Below are positions 26,011-32,713 of a DNA stretch of 64,000 nt, piece by piece. Source of the stretch: PALSA-505 sp035308365 (GTDB lineage Bacteria; Actinomycetota; Actinomycetes; Streptosporangiales; Streptosporangiaceae); contig DATGGU010000139.1 in assembly GCA_035308365.1 (NCBI GenBank), positions 4,590 to 68,589 of the forward strand, written 5' to 3'. A program made the translations under genes and the position numbers. The notes beneath the pieces were generated by a model. That model worked only from the letters and a program-made list of their open reading frames with translations. It did not search any database and was not told where the DNA came from. The stretch's first letter is position 1. Each line of letters starts with the position of its first letter.

Positions 26011-26997
26011 GTGAGGTTCGCTGTGCTGGGGGCCGGGGCGATCGGGGGGTATGTGGGGGCCGCGCTGGCGCGTGGCGGCGCGGACGTGACGCTGATCGCC
26101 AGGGGAGCGCACCTGGACGCGATGAAGGCCGGGGGCGTGCGGGTGCTGTCGCCGCGCGGCGACTTCACCGCGCACCCGGCCGCCACCGGCGACCTGGCCG
26201 CGGTCGGGCAGGCCGATGCGGTGTTCGTCGCGCTCAAGGCCTACAGCATCCCGGAGCTCGCGCCGCGGCTCGGCCCGCTGCTCGCCCCGGAGGCCGCCGT
26301 CATCTGGGCGCAGAACGGGATCCCGTGGTGGTATCCCCAGGTGCTTCCCGGATCGCTGCGCGGCACGAGCCTGGAGAGCGTGGACCCCGGCGGGGTGATC
26401 GCCGCCGCCATCGCGCCGCGGCACAACATCGGCTGCGTGCTCTACAGCGCGACCGAGATCGTCGAGCCCGGGGTCATCCGGCACATCGAGGGGACCAGGT
26501 TCACCCTGGGCGAGCCGGACGGATCGCCGTCGCAGCGGTGCCGGGAGATCTCGGCGGCGTTCACCGCTGGCGGGCTCAAGGCCCCTGTCGCCACCGGGAC
26601 GGCGCTGGCCAGCCAGATCTGGCTCAAGCTGATCGGCAACGCGGCGTTCAACCCGGTCACCGCGCTGACCGGGGCGACGCTGGGTGAGCTGGGTGAGCTG
26701 CCGGAGATGCGCGACCTGCTCATGGCGATCTTCACCGAGTGCGCGGAGGTGGCAGGCCGGCTGGGCATCGAGTTCCCGGTGACGCTGCAGCGGAGGCTGG
26801 AGGCCGCGCTGGCCGTGGGCGGCCACAAGACGTCCATGCGGCAAGACGCCGAGGCGGGGAAAAGGCTCGAACTTGACTGCATGACCGGGGCAGTGGCCGA
26901 GCTCGCGGGTAAGCTCGGCGTGGACGTTCCGCGGCTGCGGACGGTCCATGCCTGCGCCAAGATGCTCGATCATTTGAACCGGGAGAGCAGAAAGTAA
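26011..26997 (+). CDS. Ketopantoate reductase (PanE/ApbA) family protein
   Basis: NADPH-dependent reductase of 328 residues. The N-terminal Rossmann fold has VLGAGAIGGYVGAALARGGA (about 5-24), then FVALKAYSIPELAPRL and the conserved WAQNGIPWWY; the C-terminal helical domain has the catalytic Lys and Asn in IWLKLIGNAAFNPVTALTG (about 203-221) and KTSMRQDAEAGKRLELDCM. The family includes true ketopantoate reductases for coenzyme A synthesis and relatives for other 2-oxo acids; the ALKAY variation and a catabolic neighbourhood make a non-pantothenate substrate possible. The GTG at 26011 is used; another GTG lies seven codons upstream. Confidence 0.87.
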   Translation: MRFAVLGAGAIGGYVGAALARGGADVTLIARGAHLDAMKAGGVRVLSPRGDFTAHPAATGDLAAVGQADAVFVALKAYSIPELAPRLGPLLAPEAAVIWAQNGIPWWYPQVLPGSLRGTSLESVDPGGVIAAAIAPRHNIGCVLYSATEIVEPGVIRHIEGTRFTLGEPDGSPSQRCREISAAFTAGGLKAPVATGTALASQIWLKLIGNAAFNPVTALTGATLGELGELPEMRDLLMAIFTECAEVAGRLGIEFPVTLQRRLEAALAVGGHKTSMRQDAEAGKRLELDCMTGAVAELAGKLGVDVPRLRTVHACAKMLDHLNRESRK

Positions 26998-27140
26998 CCA
27001 CTGGTTCTGACCATTAATGCCTGTTTACCTGGCTTCGTGTTCCCAGGGGATTGTGTGGCTTCAGTGAAATATGCGCAGCGATGCGCTTTCCGGCGGTACT
27101 AGCCGTATGGTTGTGCACTGCCCCCGGCCTGGAACATCAA

Positions 27141-27175
27141 GGAGGAACGCGGTGAGAGCGAATGTCCGCGGGTAG
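27141..27175 (+). promoter_or_regulatory. Strong ribosome site with a seven-codon mini-ORF before the STAND gene
   Basis: AAGGAGGAA (27139-27147) precedes GTG 27152, which opens only GTG AGA GCG AAT GTC CGC GGG TAG. A second ATG (27162) also meets a stop after eight codons. The main gene is in another frame and has only TAGGGG before its TTG. The arrangement suggests a leader peptide, or that the N-terminus of the STAND gene has been lost or shifted. Confidence 0.45.
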
Positions 27176-27180
27176 GGGCC

Positions 27181-29364
27181 TTGCATAGCAAGGCGCGAGC
27201 CGGGGCGCGGGCAGTGCCGCCAGGCGAGCGGATCGACTGGCCGGTTCGCGCGGGCGTGGCGCCACCGCTCGCCGACGGGTTCAGCGGCCGGCCGGAGACC
27301 GCCCCCGACCTGAGGGCGGCGCTGGTGCCCGGTTCCACCGTGGCGCTGGTGCCCAACCAGAAGCTGGCCGGGACCCGGAGCTGGCTCGGATCCTGTGGCA
27401 AGACCCAGCTCGCCGTGGCCGCCGCGGAGTCGGCCTGGCAGGCGGGCGCGGTGGAGTTCCTGGCCTGGATCACCGCGACCAGCCGGGCATCGGTGCTGGC
27501 CGGTTATGTAGAGGCCGCGGTCGCGGCGATGCGGATCCCGGCTGACGGCGAGGCTGAATCCATGGCCGTCCGGCTGCTCCGCTGGCTGGAGGAGACCAGC
27601 CGGCCCTGGCTCGTGGTGCTCGACGACCTGACCGACCCGGCGGACCTGGAGGGCCTGTGGCCGGCCGGGCGCGCCGGCCGGGTCCTGGTGACGACGACCG
27701 ATCCCGTCACCCTCACCGGGCAGCCGCAGGTCAGGCTCGTCCCGGTCGAGGGGTTCACGCCGCGCGAGGCGCTCAGCTACCTGATGGGCCGCCTCACCGC
27801 GGACCCGGACCAGCGCCTGGGTGCCATCGACCTCACCGACGATCTGCGCTGCGAACCGCTCGCCCTCACCCACGCCAGCGCGGTGATCGCGAATTCGGCG
27901 CAGACGTGCCGCGACTACCGGGAATACTTCGCCCGGCGGCTGGAGCAGTTCACTGCGGCGCCCGGCAACGACCTGCCCGCCGCCGCGGTCACCTGGACGC
28001 TGTCCATCGACTATGCCGAGCGGCTGTCGCCGGGTGCGGTCGAGCCGGTGCTGGCGGTCGCCGCGCTGCTCGACGGCAACGCCATCCCCGCTGGTGTGTT
28101 CACCACCCGGGCCGTCTGCGAATACCTGGCCACTGACGGCATGTCCGGGCCTGATCCCAAACGCGCCTGGGACGGCGTGCAGAGCCTGGAACGGGTGGGC
28201 CTGCTGTCCATCGACCGGGTGAACGGCCTGCAAGCGATCCGGATGAGCGCCATCGTCCAGGCGGCGGTCCGGGCCGCCATGCCAGACAAGATGCTCGAGC
28301 AGGCCGTGCGGGCGGCAGCCGACGCGCTGCTCGAGGTGTGGCCGGAAACCGAACCGCCCGGATGGCTCGGCATCAGCCTGCGCTCCTGCGCGACCAGCCT
28401 GCGCCGGGCCGCGGGCGAAGCGCTGACGGCGGAAGGCTGTCATCCGCTGCTGATGCTTGCCGGGCAAAGCCTCGACCAGGCCCGCCTGACCGGCCCCGCC
28501 GTGGCCTACTGGTCGGAGCTTGCCGCGGTCAGCGACCGGACCCTGGGGCCCGGCCATCCGGACACCCTGGAGACGGGCCAGCGGCTCGCCGCAGCCTACC
28601 TGGCGGCCGGGCGGGCCGATGCGGCCGTCCAGGCCTTCCAGCGGAACCTGGCCAGCCGCCTGCGGGCCACCGGGCCCGACCACCCCGGCGTTCTCGCGGT
28701 CCAGATCCAGCTCGGCCGCGCCCTGATCGCGGCCGGCCAGACCGGCGACGCGGTCACCGTTCTGGGCCAGGCCGCCCTCGTCTGCGAACGGGTCAGGGGA
28801 CCCGGCCACCCGGGCACCCTCGGCGTCCAGGAAGAGCTCGCCACCGCCTACACCGCCGCGGAGCGGTTCAGCGAGGCGATCCCGGTCTACCGGCGCACCC
28901 TGGCCGCCCGTGAGCGGGCCCAGGGTTCCCGGCATCCCGACACGATCACCACCCGGGAGCGGCTGGCCGACATCTACCTTGCCGACGGCCAGATCAAGGC
29001 GGCCATCTCTCAGTACAAGAAGGCGCTGGCCGATTGTGAGCGGGTCGCCGGAGCAGATCACCTGGACACCCTCGCGGCCCGCAGCAATCTGGCGTCCGCC
29101 TATTTCACGGCTGGCCGGATGGCCTCAGCGCTGCTGCTCTTCGAGCAGGTCCGGGCCGATTCCGAGCGCCTGCTCGGTGAGGACCACCCGGACACCCTGG
29201 CCCGCCAGGCCAGCCTGGCCGAGGCGTATTACTCCGCTGGCAGGCTGACCGACGCCAGGACGCTGCTACGCGATACCGCCGCCCGCTGTGAACGGGTTCT
29301 CCCGGCCGGGGATCCGCTGACCCAGGCCATCCACGAAAGCCTGGACGGCATGTCGGCCCGGTAG
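27181..29364 (+). CDS. STAND-type NTPase with C-terminal TPR repeats
   Basis: A large regulator or defence-type signalling protein, 727 residues if it starts at TTG 27181 (GTG 27214 is an alternative). The NB-ARC-like NTPase domain (about 30-330) opens with GVAPPLADGFSGRPETAPDL; its P-loop is SWLGSCGKTQLAV (about 67-79), lacking the first glycine, and Walker B is WLVVLDDL (about 142). The C-terminal part (about 440-720) holds at least six TPR units with the repeated (G)xxHPDTL signature of kinesin-light-chain type. No effector domain is visible at the N-terminus, so output may be through a partner. It stands alone before a convergent APC permease. Confidence 0.82.
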   Translation: MHSKARAGARAVPPGERIDWPVRAGVAPPLADGFSGRPETAPDLRAALVPGSTVALVPNQKLAGTRSWLGSCGKTQLAVAAAESAWQAGAVEFLAWITATSRASVLAGYVEAAVAAMRIPADGEAESMAVRLLRWLEETSRPWLVVLDDLTDPADLEGLWPAGRAGRVLVTTTDPVTLTGQPQVRLVPVEGFTPREALSYLMGRLTADPDQRLGAIDLTDDLRCEPLALTHASAVIANSAQTCRDYREYFARRLEQFTAAPGNDLPAAAVTWTLSIDYAERLSPGAVEPVLAVAALLDGNAIPAGVFTTRAVCEYLATDGMSGPDPKRAWDGVQSLERVGLLSIDRVNGLQAIRMSAIVQAAVRAAMPDKMLEQAVRAAADALLEVWPETEPPGWLGISLRSCATSLRRAAGEALTAEGCHPLLMLAGQSLDQARLTGPAVAYWSELAAVSDRTLGPGHPDTLETGQRLAAAYLAAGRADAAVQAFQRNLASRLRATGPDHPGVLAVQIQLGRALIAAGQTGDAVTVLGQAALVCERVRGPGHPGTLGVQEELATAYTAAERFSEAIPVYRRTLAARERAQGSRHPDTITTRERLADIYLADGQIKAAISQYKKALADCERVAGADHLDTLAARSNLASAYFTAGRMASALLLFEQVRADSERLLGEDHPDTLARQASLAEAYYSAGRLTDARTLLRDTAARCERVLPAGDPLTQAIHESLDGMSAR

Positions 29365-29379
29365 CCGGCCCGGACGAGC

Positions 29380-30825
29380 TCAGACCTTCCCGGTATCGCT
29401 TTCCCGCCGGATCTGGAAGAACGGCGACTGGAGCACGAAGCGCGCGGTAAGCATCAGGGCCAGTCCGGTGGCCACCACGCCCACCATCGACCAGTTCACC
29501 GCCGCGGCGGCCTGCAGCATTGACTTCACCACGATCCAGCCGAGGAAGCCGGCCGCGGCGATCGGAAGTATGCCGAGCGTCAGCGCATCCTTGACGCTGG
29601 CCAGCAGGCGGCGCCGGTAGAAGACGATCGTCGCCAGCGCGGTCAGGATGTAGAAGATGCCGAAGAGCAGGCCGGTCACCCCCACCACGTAGTTGAAGGC
29701 GTTCTGCACCGAGGTGACCAGCAGATACACCCAGGCCAGGCCGATGATCAGCAGTCCGGCCAGAACGCTGGCGCCGATCGGGGTGGAGAACCGGCGGGAC
29801 ACGTTGGCCAGGAACTCGGGCAGCGCCCGGTAGCTGGCCATTCCGTAGACGATACGGGCGGTCAGCACGATGCCGGTGCCGGTGGTGGCGATCACCGACA
29901 GGGCCAGGCTGAGCGCCATCACCTTGGCCCAGCCGCCACCGCCAAGCGCCTGGGCGATGTAGGTCAGCGGTGCGGAACTGTTGTTCTGCAGCCCGTTCGC
30001 CGAGACCGCGCCCTGCAGGCCCACGGTGGAGAACGTGTAGATGACGGCGAGCAGCACAACCGCGATGACGGCCGCCTTACCGGGGTTCGTGCGCCGGCGC
30101 CGCACCTCCTCGTTGACATACAGCGTGCCGTCCCAGCCGGTGAACATGAACACCGCGAGCAGGAATCCGGCTACCGGGCTGCCCTTCGCCCCGATGCCGC
30201 TGACGCTGAACCAGTCGGCACTGAAACCGACGGTGTTGTGGTGGTGGCTGAGCACCGCGATCAGGCCGGCGACGGCGAAGCCGATCAGGATCACGTACTC
30301 GACCGCGGCCAGGGCAACCTGGGTGCGTGCGGTGATCTTGATACCGACGATCGCGACCACGAGCATGACCAGGCCGATGGCGGTGGCAATGGCGACGTTC
30401 GCCGGTTTGCTGGTGGCATTGGAGCCGAAGACAGAAAGCACCGAGGGGCCCAGTACCTCGACGCCGCTGACCGTCGCGATGATGTAGGCGGCGATCATCA
30501 ACCATCCGGTCAGAAAGCCCAGGTAGGGGTTGATCGCCCGGCCGACCCACTCGAAGGAGGCACCGCAGTTGGCGTTCCACATGTTGAGCCGGCGGTAGGC
30601 GTTGGCGATGATGACCATGGGTATCGCCGTGATGAGGATGATCGCTCCGCTGCCATAGGCGGTCGCCGCCGCCAGGAAGGCGATCGTCAGCCCGATAGAC
30701 GCCGCTGGCGCCGATGAAGCCAGGCCGATCACGGTATCCTGGGCCACCCCGATGGCATTGGATTCCAGCCGGCTGGGGGGACTGGGCGCTGATGTGACCA
30801 CGGCAGCTGCGGAGTGCTCCCTCAT
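29380..30825 (-). CDS. APC-family amino acid/amine permease
   Basis: Proton- or antiport-driven uptake of an amino acid or amine. The 481-residue protein has about twelve hydrophobic helices beginning VIGLASSAPAASIGLTIAFL (about 33-52), the APC glycine-rich first helix, then GASFEWVGRAINPYLGFLTGW, GWDGTLYVNEEV, and the loop ISVIATTGTGIVLTARIVYG in the middle. The ATG follows GAGGAGAA. It stands alone after a convergent STAND gene; upstream lies an A/T-rich 317 bp region with direct repeats that may carry regulation. The substrate cannot be inferred from sequence. Confidence 0.9.
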   Translation of the reverse strand: MREHSAAAVVTSAPSPPSRLESNAIGVAQDTVIGLASSAPAASIGLTIAFLAAATAYGSGAIILITAIPMVIIANAYRRLNMWNANCGASFEWVGRAINPYLGFLTGWLMIAAYIIATVSGVEVLGPSVLSVFGSNATSKPANVAIATAIGLVMLVVAIVGIKITARTQVALAAVEYVILIGFAVAGLIAVLSHHHNTVGFSADWFSVSGIGAKGSPVAGFLLAVFMFTGWDGTLYVNEEVRRRRTNPGKAAVIAVVLLAVIYTFSTVGLQGAVSANGLQNNSSAPLTYIAQALGGGGWAKVMALSLALSVIATTGTGIVLTARIVYGMASYRALPEFLANVSRRFSTPIGASVLAGLLIIGLAWVYLLVTSVQNAFNYVVGVTGLLFGIFYILTALATIVFYRRRLLASVKDALTLGILPIAAAGFLGWIVVKSMLQAAAAVNWSMVGVVATGLALMLTARFVLQSPFFQIRRESDTGKV

Positions 30826-31142
30826 CAGTTCTCCTCATATGCACCCGGCCGCCAGCCCCGGGGCGGCGAATGCTGTTAGTTGTTTACATTCCAGCAAGCG
30901 ATGATTTCACAACGAGACGGACAACACCATACATAATCCCCGTCATCACACAGCGTTATATTGAGTTAAATGCACAGAAACACAACATCTCGTCACTCTT
31001 TAGCGGATCCGGCCAATCCGTAATGGACTGGAAACGGTGATGTTACTGATCAAAGTGACTGATCGAAGATGTTGTTTACCGGTCCCGGAGCCGGCCATTG
31101 CTCCGGGACCGTGACTATCCGCCGGCCGCTGGGCCGGTGTTC
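30826..31142. promoter_or_regulatory. A/T-rich regulatory region upstream of the APC permease
   Basis: This stretch is strikingly A/T-rich for the window between about 30870 and 31080. It contains GTTGTTTAC twice (30879-30887 and 31071-31079) and a 13 bp period direct repeat, ACTGATCAAAG / ACTGATCGAAG (31045-31055 and 31058-31068). No ORF is supported. It probably holds the permease promoter and one or more operators; no known riboswitch was recognised. Confidence 0.55.
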
Positions 31143-31916
31143 CTACTGGACCGTCGAGCGCCAGGTCGCACGGTCGTGGCTGACCGCCTCCCCGCCCGGT
31201 TCATGCGGTATCAGGCGCAATCCGGAACCGAAGGTCCCGCGCGGCTCGGCTGGCTCCAGCGGCGCAGCCGGGCCCGCCCGGTCATGCAGCGGAGCGGGTG
31301 CGGCCGGTGCCAGTGGTGCGGCGGGCTCGGCCTGGCTCGGCTCCGGCCTTCTGGCCAGCACGTACTCGACCAGCGTGATCAGGATCTGCTTGACCGAGCC
31401 TGGATCGCGGGCGTCGCAGAGCATCACCGGGATGTGCGAGTCGAGATCGAGCGCGACCCGCACGTCCTCCGGGTCGTAACGCGGCGCGTCGTCGAAGCAG
31501 TTGATGGCGACGACGAACGGGAGCTGGCAGTTCTCGAAGTAGTCGACGGACGGGAAGCAGTCGTCAAGCCTGCGGGTGTCGGCCAGCACCACGGCGCCGA
31601 GCGCGCCATAGGACAGTTCGTCCCACATGAACCAGAACCGCTCCTGGCCCGGCGTGCCGAAAAGGTAGAGCACCAGCCGGTTGCTGAGGGTGATCCGGCC
31701 GAAGTCCATGGCGACGGTGGTGGTCTTCTTGTCACCCACCCCGGCCAGGTCGTCGAGCCCGATGCTCGCGCTGGTGAGGGTCTCCTCGGTGCGTAGCGGC
31801 CGGACCTCGCTCACCGCGCCGACGAGCGTCGTCTTGCCTGCCCCGAATCCACCCGCGACAACGATCTTGAATGCCGCGAGCAGGCCGTCGGGGCCGTCAG
31901 AGGGCGCGGAGGCCAT
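31143..31916 (-). CDS. cvnD: Conservon GTP-binding protein CvnD
   Basis: Small Ras-like GTPase that ends the conservon cascade. The 257-residue protein has the P-loop VVAGGFGAGKTTLVGAVSE (about 19-37), VAMDFGRITL, the switch segment LFGTPGQERFWFMWDEL (about 85-101), VVLADTRRLDD and the base-specific VVAINCFDD. After about residue 195 there is a 60-residue Ala/Pro-rich tail containing PSQAEPAAPLAPAAPAPLHD, not usual in CvnD proteins. The ATG overlaps the cvnC 3' end by 20 bp, showing translational coupling. It likely cycles at the membrane with CvnA-C. Confidence 0.92.
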   Translation of the reverse strand: MASAPSDGPDGLLAAFKIVVAGGFGAGKTTLVGAVSEVRPLRTEETLTSASIGLDDLAGVGDKKTTTVAMDFGRITLSNRLVLYLFGTPGQERFWFMWDELSYGALGAVVLADTRRLDDCFPSVDYFENCQLPFVVAINCFDDAPRYDPEDVRVALDLDSHIPVMLCDARDPGSVKQILITLVEYVLARRPEPSQAEPAAPLAPAAPAPLHDRAGPAAPLEPAEPRGTFGSGLRLIPHEPGGEAVSHDRATWRSTVQ

Positions 31917-32277
31917 GCAGCACCTCCTTGAGCAAGTCGGTACTGGGCTGGTCACCCGTGCGCCGCTGCGGCACCACCGCGATCCGGCCCCGGGCGATGA
32001 GGTCGGCGAGCAGCACACGAACCACGCCGAGGGGCAGTTCAGTGCCGGCGGCAACGTCGGTCACGGTCACCGGGCGGCGGCAGAGACTGAGGATCGTGCG
32101 GTCCTCGGGGCTCAGATCGATCGCGTCGGACTCCCGCTCACCCAGGTCGGTGGCGCTGACGATGGCGATCAGGTCGAGCACCTCGCCAGCGGCCGGCGCG
32201 GTCCGGCCACCGGTCAGTGCGTAGGGCCGGACGACCGGACCTGCATTCTGGTCGAGCCACTTGTCGCCCTGCGGCAT
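31897..32277 (-). CDS. cvnC: Conservon DUF742 protein CvnC
   Basis: A 126-residue winged-helix-like adapter (DUF742). Features are VVRPYALTGGRTAPAAGEVL near the N-terminus, LSPEDRTILSLCRRPVTVTDVAAGTELPLGVVRVLLADLIARG (about 55-97) and the closing DLLKEVLHGLRAL. In Streptomyces conservons it forms a membrane-associated complex with CvnA, B and D. It starts 7 bp behind the cvnB stop and overlaps cvnD. No DNA-binding role can be asserted from the sequence. Confidence 0.92.
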   Translation of the reverse strand: MPQGDKWLDQNAGPVVRPYALTGGRTAPAAGEVLDLIAIVSATDLGERESDAIDLSPEDRTILSLCRRPVTVTDVAAGTELPLGVVRVLLADLIARGRIAVVPQRRTGDQPSTDLLKEVLHGLRAL

Positions 32278-32284
32278 GGGTGGC

Positions 32285-32713
32285 TCACTCCACCGGGAGG
32301 CTGCTGGCCGGGAACCGTGGGTGGGCCGCGAGGTGCGGTCCCGCGCGCTTCACCAGCATCGCCATCTCATAGGCGATCAGTGCCGGATCGGCCTGCGCCG
32401 AGCAGAGCACGGCCAGGCAACTGCCGTAACCGGCCGCGGTGACGAAGAGGAAGGCCTTTTCGAGTTCGATGATGATCTGCTGGACGGCTCCGCCCCCGAA
32501 ATGTGCACCGGCGCCCTTGGCCAGGCTCTGTACCCCGGCGGCCAGCGCGGACAAATGCTCTGCGTCCTCCCGGTTCAGGCTCGCGGAAGCGGCGATCTTG
32601 AGCCCATCGCGCGACAGGATCACGGCCTGCCGAAGGTGATCCACCCGGTCCGCGAGATCGTCGAGTAGCCACCCCAGGTCCGTTCCGGATCCGTCCGCGG
32701 TCAGCTCTTCCAT
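32285..32713 (-). CDS. cvnB: Conservon roadblock/LC7 protein CvnB
   Basis: A 142-residue roadblock/LC7 domain protein, likely the GTPase-activating or scaffold partner of CvnD, comparable with MglB of the MglA/MglB pair. It contains LGWLLDDLADRVDHLRQAVILSRDGLKIAASA, a core helix with AEHLSALAAGVQSLAKG, and GGGAVQQIIIELEKAFLFVTAAGYGSCLAVL. It overlaps the cvnA stop by one base (TAATG) and is followed by cvnC 7 bp later. Confidence 0.93.
   Translation of the reverse strand: MEELTADGSGTDLGWLLDDLADRVDHLRQAVILSRDGLKIAASASLNREDAEHLSALAAGVQSLAKGAGAHFGGGAVQQIIIELEKAFLFVTAAGYGSCLAVLCSAQADPALIAYEMAMLVKRAGPHLAAHPRFPASSLPVE

Noticed and set aside
27061..29061. 666-codon minus-strand frame opposite the STAND/TPR gene
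   Set aside because: Mirror frame of TPR repeats; composition rich in Gly/Arg/Pro/Gln as expected of antisense in such DNA.
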